Shown here in pieces: positions 1 through 7,960 of a DNA stretch of 34,954 nucleotides. Both the position numbers and the translations under genes were made by a program. The notes beneath the pieces were generated by a model. It was not told the DNA's origin, did no database searches, and saw nothing but the letters and a program-made list of their open reading frames with translations. The DNA is taken from NCBI GenBank assembly GCA_021795215.1, contig JAJYPS010000017.1:1-34954 (forward strand), given 5' to 3'. The number at the start of each line of letters is the position of its first letter. Within the stretch, counting starts at the first letter, position 1. This DNA is from Actinomycetes bacterium (GTDB taxonomy: Bacteria > Actinomycetota > Acidimicrobiia > Acidimicrobiales > JAKAOS01).

Positions 1-2
1 CC

Positions 3-2021
3 AGCGCGGACGCGGTGTCGCTCGGGCTGCTGTTCGAGCGGTTCCTGTCGCCTGCCCGTGACGGTCCTCCGGACATCGACGTGGACATAGAGAGCGGGCG
101 GCGGGAGGAGGTGATCGGCTACGTGTACGACCGGTACGGCCGCCACCACGCCGCCCAGGTTGCCAACGTGATCACCTATCGCCCCCGGTCGGCGGTCCGG
201 GACGCCGCCAGGGCACTGGGTTACCCGGCCGGGACAGCCGATGTCTGGTCCAGGCAGCTGGAGCGGCACCAGCCGGTGGCTTCGGCCGCTGCCGAAGTCG
301 AACCTTCCGGCGGTCCGGTGCACGACATCCCCCCGGCAGTGGTGTCGTTGGCTTCGGAGCTGGAGGGGTTCCCCCGCCACTTGGGCGTCCACTCGGGGGG
401 GATGGTGATCTGCGACCGTCCTGTCTCGGACGTCTGCCCGGTCGAGTGGGCGACGGCGCCGGGGCGCACCGTGCTGCAGTGGGACAAGGACGACTGCGCG
501 ACGGTCGGCCTGGTCAAGTTCGACCTGCTGGGCTTGGGGATGCTGGAGGCACTGCACCGGAGCATCGACCTGGTCGCGTCCTACCACGGGGTGGAAGTGG
601 ACCTGGCCTGCTTGGAACAGGAGCCGGAGGTGTACGACATGCTGTGCCGAGCCGATACGGTCGGGGTGTTCCAGGTGGAGAGCCGGGCTCAGATGGCGAC
701 GTTGCCCCGCCTCCGACCGAGGAGCTTCTACGACTTGGTGGTGGGGGTGGCGCTGATACGGCCGGGCCCCATCCAGGGAGGTTCGGTTCACCCCTACCTG
801 GCCCGCCGCAACGGAACCGAGCCGGTGACCTACCTTCACCCGCTGCTGGAGCCCTGTCTGCGGAAGACCCTGGGCGTGCCGCTGTTCCAGGAGCAGCTGA
901 TGCAGATGGCGATAGACGCTGCCGGCTTCACCGCTCCCGAGGCGGACAGGCTGCGCCAGGCGATGAGCTCCAAGCGGTCGTCCCGACGGATGGACGAGCT
1001 GCGGGGTCGCCTCTACCAGGGTATGGCCGACCGTGGGATCACGGGGGAGGTTGCCGACCGGATCTTCGCCAAGATGTCGGCGTTCGCCAACTTCGGCTTT
1101 CCCGAGAGCCACTCGGTGTCGTTCGCCTACCTGGTGTACGCCAGCGCCTGGTTCAAGCTGCACTACCCAGCCGCCTTCACGGCGGCACTGCTGAACTCCC
1201 AGCCGATGGGGTTCTGGCATCCCCGGACGCTGGTGGCGGACGCCCGCCGACGAGGGGTGGAGGTGCGGAGGGCCGACGTGAACGCCAGCGAGGTGGGCGC
1301 CTCGCTGGAGCCGGCGGCCGATCCACCTCGGCCGGCTGTACGCCTGGGACTGGGCTCGGTCAGGACTATGAGCGACCGGTCGGCGCGAAGGGTCGTGTCG
1401 AACGCGCCGTACCGGGACATGGAGGATCTGGCTCGTCGCAGTGGGCTGGACGTGGATCAGTTGGAGGCGCTGGCTACGGCTGGTGCGACCGGATCGTTGA
1501 ATGGTGGCGACCGCAGGGGCGCACTGTGGGCTGCGGGGGCGGTGGCCAACTCCGCCGGGCGCCTGGCGGGCATGGCGTTGGGAGCGGACCCGCCTCCACT
1601 TCCGCTCATGAGCCGTACCGAGCAGGTGGTCGCCGACCTGTGGGCGACCGGCGTGTCCGTCGACACCTCACTGACCGAGCTGGCCCGGCCGTACTTGAGC
1701 CGACTGGGGGTGATCCCGGCCGACCGGCTTTCGTCGCTGGCCCATCTGACCCGGGTCGCAGTAGCCGGCGTGGTGACCCACCGCCAACGTCCCGAGACCG
1801 CCAGGGGAATGACGTTCGTCAACTTGGAGGACGAGACGGGACTGGTGAACGTGGTCTGCTCGAAAGGCGTGTGGGCCCGCTACCGGCGGGTGGCCCAGTC
1901 GGCTCCGGCGATGGTGGTGAGGGGAAGGCTGGAGTCGGTGGAGGGGGTGGTCAACGTGGTCGCCGAGCGGATCGAGCACCTGGAGCTGGCGGCGGTCACC
2001 CGTTCGCGGGACTTCAGCTGA
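3..2021 (+). CDS. dnaE2: Error-prone DNA polymerase III alpha subunit DnaE2/ImuC, 5'-truncated by the window edge
   Basis: SADAVSLGLLFERFLSP..GPPDIDVDIES, GFPRHLGVHSGGMVI, KFDLLGLGML, FANFGFPESHSVSFAYLVYASAWFKLHYPAAF, C-terminal OB-fold TFVNLEDETGLVNVV; the frame is open from the window start. Confidence 0.93.
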   Translation, partial: SADAVSLGLLFERFLSPARDGPPDIDVDIESGRREEVIGYVYDRYGRHHAAQVANVITYRPRSAVRDAARALGYPAGTADVWSRQLERHQPVASAAAEVEPSGGPVHDIPPAVVSLASELEGFPRHLGVHSGGMVICDRPVSDVCPVEWATAPGRTVLQWDKDDCATVGLVKFDLLGLGMLEALHRSIDLVASYHGVEVDLACLEQEPEVYDMLCRADTVGVFQVESRAQMATLPRLRPRSFYDLVVGVALIRPGPIQGGSVHPYLARRNGTEPVTYLHPLLEPCLRKTLGVPLFQEQLMQMAIDAAGFTAPEADRLRQAMSSKRSSRRMDELRGRLYQGMADRGITGEVADRIFAKMSAFANFGFPESHSVSFAYLVYASAWFKLHYPAAFTAALLNSQPMGFWHPRTLVADARRRGVEVRRADVNASEVGASLEPAADPPRPAVRLGLGSVRTMSDRSARRVVSNAPYRDMEDLARRSGLDVDQLEALATAGATGSLNGGDRRGALWAAGAVANSAGRLAGMALGADPPPLPLMSRTEQVVADLWATGVSVDTSLTELARPYLSRLGVIPADRLSSLAHLTRVAVAGVVTHRQRPETARGMTFVNLEDETGLVNVVCSKGVWARYRRVAQSAPAMVVRGRLESVEGVVNVVAERIEHLELAAVTRSRDFS

Positions 2022-2042
2022 CGACCGCCGCATTCGGTACTC

Positions 2043-2127
2043 GGCACGTCGCCAGGTCCGGCACATCGACGGGCTCGGCACATCGGCAGGTCCGGCAAAT
2101 GGGCAGGTCCGACACATCGGCAGGTCC
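2043..2127. repeat. Tandem repeat, 5 x 17 bp (consensus GGCACATCGGCAGGTCC)
   Basis: ggcacgtcgccaggtcc / ggcacatcgacgggctc / ggcacatcggcaggtcc / ggcaaatgggcaggtcc / gacacatcggcaggtcc, contiguous, between two convergent genes. Confidence 0.95.
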
Positions 2128-2177
2128 GGCAGCCACCGCTGCCCGACATCCGAAGCCGGGCCGACGCCCGAGCGCTC

Positions 2178-3020
2178 TCAGAACGGCAGGACGGGCGGGA
2201 CCGCTCCAGCAGACGTCTCGCCGACGGGTTCGATCAGATCCGGACCGTCATTGGCGGGACTGTTGACCCGGCTGCCGACCTCCTGCAGGACCAGCAGGCA
2301 GGGGGCCGGAGGGGCCAGCAGTTGCGCTGCCTCCGTCTCGTTCAGCGGGCCGGGACCAAGCCAACGGTTCCACATTTCCGGGGGCAGCACGAGCGGCATC
2401 CTGTCGTGCACCTGGTCCAGGTCCGAGCTTGCGGCCGTGGTGACGATGGTGCAGCTGTACAACGGCTTTTCCTCCGCGTCGTGCCACACCTCCCAGAGGC
2501 CTGCCAGGGCCAGGGGCGAGCCGTCGGCACTGTGCACGTAGAAGGGCTGCCGCGCACCCCCCCTTGTGCCGCTCCTCGATCTTGTTGCCCCGGACCTGGT
2601 CTCCCGGGAGCCGGTTTGCAGGGGGGCCGTTCGGCCGCCAGATCCGGCATGGCCTGCAGGGCCAGTTCGATCGGCGCCACCGGCTTTGCGCCATTCGTAG
2701 AAGCCGCTGGCGGGGATCAGGCAGCGGCGGCTCGCGAACGCCCTGCGGAAAGCGCGGCTGGTCCCGAGCGTTTCCGCTCTGGCGTTGATCATCCGGTTGC
2801 CGACGGACGGGTCGGGAGCCCAGGAGGGAACCAGACCCCAGCGGGGCGCCCACAGCCTACGCTCCTGGCCGTCCCGCCCGGAACTGACCACCAGCACCGG
2901 CTGGGTGGGCGCCACGTTCCACCGAGGACCTTCCCTGTCGACCCCAGGACCGACCTGGTCCACGGAGAACCTGGCAACCAGGTCCTCCACCGGTTCGTGA
3001 AGAGCGAATCTGCCGCACAC
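2178..3020 (-). CDS. yedK: SRAP-family protein (SOS response-associated peptidase, YedK/HMCES-like) with a low-complexity insert
   Basis: MCGRFALHEP (catalytic Cys2), NVAPTQPV, MINARAET, RCLIPASGFYEW, HDRMPLVLP; insert of about 43 residues after FYEWRK. Confidence 0.92.
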   Translation of the reverse strand: MCGRFALHEPVEDLVARFSVDQVGPGVDREGPRWNVAPTQPVLVVSSGRDGQERRLWAPRWGLVPSWAPDPSVGNRMINARAETLGTSRAFRRAFASRRCLIPASGFYEWRKAGGADRTGPAGHAGSGGRTAPLQTGSRETRSGATRSRSGTRGGARQPFYVHSADGSPLALAGLWEVWHDAEEKPLYSCTIVTTAASSDLDQVHDRMPLVLPPEMWNRWLGPGPLNETEAAQLLAPPAPCLLVLQEVGSRVNSPANDGPDLIEPVGETSAGAVPPVLPF

Positions 3021-3074
3021 GGCTCCAGCATGGCACTCCGGGGCGGGTCCCAGACGCCACGGTCGGACGGCCGA

Positions 3075-3428
3075 CTATCCGGCTCTCTCGTGGTCCATCA
3101 GCTCCAGGAGCTTCTGTGCCGCCTCGGCGACCTCGGGATGGTCGTTCTGCACCGCACGCTGCTTGGCATGTACAAGCGCTGCTCGGTTGACCTTCGAGAA
3201 GTCCCCGTAAGGGAAGCGGTAGCGGGCCTTGGTCCGCTCCGAGGCGTCGGAGTCGACGGCAAGGTGCCATTCGCCGAAGCCTTCGTATCCGTGCCGTTTC
3301 ACTTCGTCGTTCGCCTGCGCCGCGGACGGCGCTGCGTCCGACCATTCGGTGCAGTCGTCGTACGCCCCGTCTCTTATGAGCTTCTTCGCCTTGGCCACGC
3401 CAGCATCGTGAACCCGGTATCTGGTCAT
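3075..3428 (-). CDS. Conserved-looking hypothetical protein (117 aa)
   Basis: MTRYRVHDAGVAKAKKLIRDGAYDDCTEWSDAAPSAAQANDEVKRHGYEGFGEWHLAVD...; internal ATG of ORF 3075..3917; ordinary soluble-protein composition. Confidence 0.75.
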   Translation of the reverse strand: MTRYRVHDAGVAKAKKLIRDGAYDDCTEWSDAAPSAAQANDEVKRHGYEGFGEWHLAVDSDASERTKARYRFPYGDFSKVNRAALVHAKQRAVQNDHPEVAEAAQKLLELMDHERAG

Positions 3429-3502
3429 GGCACCTTCGTACCCGGCACGTGCCGGTCCGCGAACAGCAGGCACTTGCAGGCACTTGCCGCCGGTATGGGG
3501 AC

Positions 3503-4621
3503 CTATCCGTCCGACGCGGCTCCGCCGAGGGCAGCGCCGGCGGGGTGGCCGTTGGTTGCATCGCACGAGAGGGACTCGTGTCGAGTCCAGTCGGACCGTT
3601 CGGCGGGAAGCTGGCCCCAGTTCGCCTGCGCCGCAAGAGCCACCGCAGACACCCACAGCGCGGCGGCGAGAGCCAGATGGAGATCTTGAAGGACTGCCGG
3701 GGCGCCGAGGATGGCGACCTCGGCACCTGCCAAAAGCTGCAGACCAGCCAAGCTCATCACGGCAACCGGCAGCAGCTTGGACCAGCCGCGCAGCAGCGCC
3801 TTGGTGGCACCGCCGACGACTAGTGCCACTGCCACGGCGGCCAGTGACCTGTGAAGCAGGTGGGGAGTCAGCACTGCCACAGTCGACCCCGAAGGGCACG
3901 TTGGCAGAGATCGGCACTTGGCGGCCACTCCCGAGTCCACGACGAACCCACCGGCCGCCACGGTGGCAAGGAGCGCAGACACCGCCCAGTTCTCGATCTT
4001 GTGCCCGGTCCGCCGGGGCAGCCCTTCGCCCCGGGAGCTACCGGTGGGCGCTCGACCGATCGACGTCAGCACGGTCGCGACGGCGGTCACCACGCCGAGC
4101 AGGGTGAACGCAGCGACCAAGTGCACGCCGACCGTAACAGGAGCGTTGTGGGCGAAGACGGTGATGGCCCCCAACACGACTTGCACTCCGACGAGAACCA
4201 CCGACCACCGGGTCAGCTTGCGGAGAGCGAGGTAGGGCTTCGGCTGGGGTCGCCTCCCAGCACGGTGGCTCCTGCTTCTCCCGCCCAGCCGTTCGACGCC
4301 GACTGCAGTCACAGCTATCCCGATGGTCACGACGCTCGCCAGGTACCGGTGGGACTGTTCCAGTATTGCGTGGAACCGGTCGACGTAACCGAGGTGCCCG
4401 TAGCAGAGAGGCCAGCTGGGACAGCCCATTCCGGACTTGGTCACTCGCACGGTCGAGCCGAGCACGACGAGCAGGTAAGTCAGCGCCGCAGTCCCTACTG
4501 CCACCGACCGCAGGATGGTGGTTCCGGGTACCTTGCGGTCCAAGTCGTCCGTAGGGTGCCGTGGATGCGAGCCACCATGTCCGCCCGGCAGGGCTCCCCA
4601 GCTTCCTTTCGTATATTGCAC
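3503..4621 (-). CDS. ctaA: Heme A synthase CtaA/COX15 family
   Basis: Multi-TM; GSTVRVTKSGMGCPSWPLCYG, EQSHRYLASVV, VGVQVVLGAITVFAHNAPVTVGVHL. Confidence 0.9.
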   Translation of the reverse strand: MQYTKGSWGALPGGHGGSHPRHPTDDLDRKVPGTTILRSVAVGTAALTYLLVVLGSTVRVTKSGMGCPSWPLCYGHLGYVDRFHAILEQSHRYLASVVTIGIAVTAVGVERLGGRSRSHRAGRRPQPKPYLALRKLTRWSVVLVGVQVVLGAITVFAHNAPVTVGVHLVAAFTLLGVVTAVATVLTSIGRAPTGSSRGEGLPRRTGHKIENWAVSALLATVAAGGFVVDSGVAAKCRSLPTCPSGSTVAVLTPHLLHRSLAAVAVALVVGGATKALLRGWSKLLPVAVMSLAGLQLLAGAEVAILGAPAVLQDLHLALAAALWVSAVALAAQANWGQLPAERSDWTRHESLSCDATNGHPAGAALGGAASDG

Positions 4622-4814
4622 GGGTAAAACTGTAGTAGACCACTCAACGATAGGAAAGTCAGAAGGCTCGATCTACCGACGCCGCCCTCCGGGTGCTCGA
4701 TCTGTCATGCCCGTTCAGCTGCCATCTCGGCTGCCATCTCGGCGAGCAGCACGGACTGGACCTCGCACCGTCGCTCGTCCTCCGTCGTCCGGCCCGCCTA
4801 CTCGCTCGATGGAT

Positions 4815-5573
4815 TCACCATGCCGATGCTCCGATAGCCGTGACTACTGCACTGTCGATGTTCACGACTGCCACGTAGGACCTTGCCGTTCCTATGCGGA
4901 ATCCGGGCATGTCGGGCGCGGGCGTGCTCGTAGGGCCCGGAATACTGACCGTAACGAGCGCAGCCGTCTTGTCAAGTGGATCGGACGTGACAAACATCGC
5001 CGTGCTCTCGCCAGCAATTGCTCCCGAAGACGTAGCGCTCGGCGGGATCATCCCGTGGCTGGCGAGAGCAGTCAGGGCAGCAATGCCCAGTCGGTGAGCC
5101 AGAGGGTTGTTGCTGAGGTCGGCCAGGCACGTGGACAACGCATGGTTTGCCGGTGTCTGGAACACAGGACCAACTGCCTGTACCCCTCCATTTGCCTTGA
5201 TCTGCGACTCGACGAGATTCGGCGCAAGCGTACGATCGGCGCCGAAGATAGATAGGTGCAGTGGACCGCTGATCGTGGTGAGAAGCTTACCTCCTGTGGG
5301 ATGGCTGGACGGGGACACCGAGGCCATATATCCGATTGGCGGCTCAGCCCAGTGAGGGCATCCCTTTATATTGGTGGTCTTTATTCCGGGAAAATATTCC
5401 TTCGGCGCTGGTCCTGCAACCAAGGTTAGGTATCCCGCCACAATCGCGACTGATGCAAGGCCCCCAGCGAAAAAGGTATTTCGGTAATAGTGCTTTCGGG
5501 CGCCCTTTCGATGGAACTCCACTGTCAGGCCCCCTCCCAAGTACGCACTTGAGACTTTACCTCTCGTGATCAT
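4815..5573 (-). CDS. Hypothetical membrane-anchored protein
   Basis: Internal ATG (MITRGKVSSAYLGGG) of ORF 4815..5729; one N-terminal TM segment (NTFFAGGLASVAIVAGYLTLVAG) and a Ser/Thr/Pro-rich exported-type domain; no family recognised. Confidence 0.55.
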   Translation of the reverse strand: MITRGKVSSAYLGGGLTVEFHRKGARKHYYRNTFFAGGLASVAIVAGYLTLVAGPAPKEYFPGIKTTNIKGCPHWAEPPIGYMASVSPSSHPTGGKLLTTISGPLHLSIFGADRTLAPNLVESQIKANGGVQAVGPVFQTPANHALSTCLADLSNNPLAHRLGIAALTALASHGMIPPSATSSGAIAGESTAMFVTSDPLDKTAALVTVSIPGPTSTPAPDMPGFRIGTARSYVAVVNIDSAVVTAIGASAW

Positions 5574-5742
5574 ATACAGCCGAGAACATCCGTCAAGGGG
5601 CACATTTGCCTCCTGACCAATGAAGCCGTGGCTTGCGGCCACACGAAGGCGTAGGGACCGGTCCCAGGGCTCGCCAGAGCTGATCGTTTCAGTCTCTGGC
5701 GTGACAGGCGACCGTGGACCGGCTCGCACAATGGAATCTCGG

Positions 5743-5815
5743 TGGGCCGTGAGGGACTCGAACCCCCGACCCCTTGCGCGTCATGCAAGTGCGCTGCCAT
5801 CTGCGCCAACGGCCC
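5743..5815 (-). tRNA. tRNA-Val(GAC)
   Basis: Reverse strand GGGCCGT TG GCGC AGATGGCA GCGC A CTTGC ATGACGC GCAAG GGGTC GGGGG TTCGAGT CCCTC ACGGCCC A; all four stems pair; anticodon GAC; CCA not encoded (ACCG). Confidence 0.9.
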
Positions 5816-6779
5816 GACGGGTACGCAGCTTAGCACTTTGGTCGTTGCCGGCCCCTGCACCGGCGTCTGCCCGTACCGGGTTCAGTCCCTCGGGAAGCCG
5901 GGACCCCGGAGCTGTGACCTCGCGGAGGATGTCGAGCACGGCACGGGCAGGAGCAGTCGGGCGTCCACGCAGTCGAGTCGTTATGCCGACCTGCCGTCTG
6001 GGCATCTCGCCGACGTGCACCAGGCTCCACGAGTTGCGCATGTACTCCGGCACGGCGGTGGCCGGCAGGATCGCAGGCCCGTGGCCGTCGAACGTCAACG
6101 AAGCGAGCAGCCTGGTGCCGTCCACCTCCGCTCGCCGGAAGAGCACCACGCCGGCCTCGGCGGCCGCGTGGTCTATCTCTGCCCGGAAGGCGGTCCCGGG
6201 AAGGGGCAGAAGCATGGGCAGGGACTCCACGTCTCTCAGGCTCACCTCTTTGCGCTCGGCTATGGGATCGGACGAGGGAACGACGAGAACCAGGTCCTCG
6301 TCGAAGAGGGCTTCGAAGACGAGGTCGTGCGCGTCGTGAGGGCGCGTGCCGACGGCCAGGTCGACGGCCCCGCTCATAAGCGAGGCGTCGTGCGCCCCGG
6401 ACGTGCCCTCGATGATCTCCAGACGCAGCGCCGGGTGTCGTTCGGCGCTGAGAGCCAGCAGTGGTGGTACTAGCCATCGGGCGGTGGTGCCGATCATTCC
6501 GACGCGGGCGGTTCCGATGACCTCGTGGCGGAGAGCGGCCAGGTCCGAGGCGATGGCTTCCAGCTCCATCTCGACCCGGGTGGCGCGGGACACCACCGCC
6601 TTGCCCTGCTCGGTCAGCTGGCCCGTCGCCCGGTCCACCAACACGGCCTGGAGCTCGTTCTCCAACCGCGCCACATGGGCGGAGACGTTGGACTGCACGG
6701 TGTGGAGCACGTCGGCCGCCGCCGAGAAGCTCCCGTACCGGCCGACGGCGCTGAGGGCTCTCAACTGGTGCAAGTTCAT
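5781..6779 (-). CDS. LysR family transcriptional regulator
   Basis: MNLHQLRALSAVGRYGSFSAAADVLHTVQSNVSAHVARLENELQAVLVDR (LysR HTH) plus a LysR effector-binding domain; stop codon lies inside the tRNA-Val gene. Confidence 0.9.
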   Translation of the reverse strand: MNLHQLRALSAVGRYGSFSAAADVLHTVQSNVSAHVARLENELQAVLVDRATGQLTEQGKAVVSRATRVEMELEAIASDLAALRHEVIGTARVGMIGTTARWLVPPLLALSAERHPALRLEIIEGTSGAHDASLMSGAVDLAVGTRPHDAHDLVFEALFDEDLVLVVPSSDPIAERKEVSLRDVESLPMLLPLPGTAFRAEIDHAAAEAGVVLFRRAEVDGTRLLASLTFDGHGPAILPATAVPEYMRNSWSLVHVGEMPRRQVGITTRLRGRPTAPARAVLDILREVTAPGSRLPEGLNPVRADAGAGAGNDQSAKLRTRRAVGADGSALA

Positions 6780-6893
6780 CACTCGAAATGATGCCAGATA
6801 TCGCTGCAGACTGTTGGACAGATGAGCCGGGCTGCTGCATACTGGTCTACGTCCGCAGGACATCGGATCCCCCCTCCGGTTCCTAGCGGTTGT

Positions 6894-6930
6894 GCGAAGG
6901 GGCCGACTTCCCCCCAGTCGGCCCCTTCGC
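6894..6930. promoter_or_regulatory. Perfect 15-bp inverted repeat with 7-nt loop
   Basis: gcgaaggggccgact-tcccccc-agtcggccccttcgc, in the divergent spacer between the LysR gene and the HAD gene. Confidence 0.8.
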
Positions 6931-6959
6931 CGCGTCCGGCGGGCGATCGCGCCCTGTGC

Positions 6960-6995
6960 CGGATTCGCATGGTGCATCGGATTCGCATGGTGCAT
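6960..6995. repeat. Direct repeat, 2 x 18 bp perfect
   Basis: cggattcgcatggtgcat twice in tandem. Confidence 0.95.
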
Positions 6996-7132
6996 CTGGA
7001 CGAGCGGGCCCTCCGTGCGGATCCTCCCGAGCGGGTCCTCCGTGGTGGATCGGTGGGTTCGCCGGGGGCGCCTCGTACCGTGGACGCAAGGTGCACCGGA
7101 AACCTGCGCCTATTGGGTAGAAGAGCGCAGCG

Positions 7133-7903
7133 ATGACGACCGCGCCCCTGCCCACCAGCCCCACCGCTGGCCAACCTACGCCTGACTCGGACCGGAGGGG
7201 CGACCCCGGCCCCTCTTTTCCCCCCGGACGGAGACCCGGCGTGCTGTTCGACTTCGACGGGACACTGGTGGACACCAACTATCTCCATACCTTGGCCTGG
7301 TCGCAGGCCCTTGCGACGGCAGGGGAGTGGGCGCCGATGAACGCCATCCATCGACTGGTCGGCATGGGCGGCGAGCAGCTTCTGGAGGAGCTCCTGGGGC
7401 ATTCGAACGAGGTGGCTCGAAGTGCCCGGCCCGAGTTCTACAAGCGCCTGACGGACCAGGTGCGACCGTTCCCGGGAGCGGGAGAGCTTCTCCGGGCCCT
7501 GCACGACAGAGAGGTGGCGGTGGTCGTGGCGACTTCCGCCCCCGAGGCCGAGCTGACGCCCCTGCTCGACCTTCTCGCCTCCGCTGATGCGATAGATGCG
7601 ATCACCACCGCCGACGACGTGGGGGAAGCCAAGCCGTCGCCAGAGGTGTTCCTGAAGGCCTTGGAGGCGGGGTCGGTGGACCCTGCCCGAGCGCTGGTGG
7701 TAGGCGACAGCGTCTGGGACGTTCGAGCGGCGCAGGCGGCGGGGCTGGGATGTGTGGGTGTGGAGACGGGTGGCTTCAGCCGCCACGAGCTCTCGGAGGC
7801 CGGTGCCGTCGCCGTCTACCGGGACGTCCAGGAGATGGGCCGTCAGCTGTCGACGGGGCCGCTGGCACATCTGGTGGTGGCGGCCGGATGGCAGCCGCAC
7901 TGA
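7133..7903 (+). CDS. HAD superfamily hydrolase (phosphoglycolate phosphatase / beta-phosphoglucomutase-like)
   Basis: VLFDFDGTLVDTNYLHTLAWSQAL, VVVATSAPEAE, AKPSPEVFLKALE, LVVGDSVWDVRAA; start uncertain (ATG 7133 or GTG 7241). Confidence 0.88.
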   Translation: MTTAPLPTSPTAGQPTPDSDRRGDPGPSFPPGRRPGVLFDFDGTLVDTNYLHTLAWSQALATAGEWAPMNAIHRLVGMGGEQLLEELLGHSNEVARSARPEFYKRLTDQVRPFPGAGELLRALHDREVAVVVATSAPEAELTPLLDLLASADAIDAITTADDVGEAKPSPEVFLKALEAGSVDPARALVVGDSVWDVRAAQAAGLGCVGVETGGFSRHELSEAGAVAVYRDVQEMGRQLSTGPLAHLVVAAGWQPH

Positions 7904-7960
7904 TGCACGCCGCTGGCGGCAGTCGAAATCGACTTTGCCCGAGGCGAGTAGGGTTGACCC

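Noticed and set aside
446-2266. 606-aa plus-strand ORF overlapping dnaE2
   Set aside because: Gly/Arg/Pro-rich out-of-frame translation of a high-GC gene; no recognisable motif
2322-3689. 455-aa plus-strand ORF opposite the SRAP gene
   Set aside because: Antisense artefact; the SRAP frame has all family motifs
4038-4643. 201-aa minus-strand ORF over ctaA
   Set aside because: Shadow frame of ctaA
6894-6930. Rho-independent terminator
   Set aside because: Strong hairpin but no T-tract on either side, and it lies between divergent gene starts
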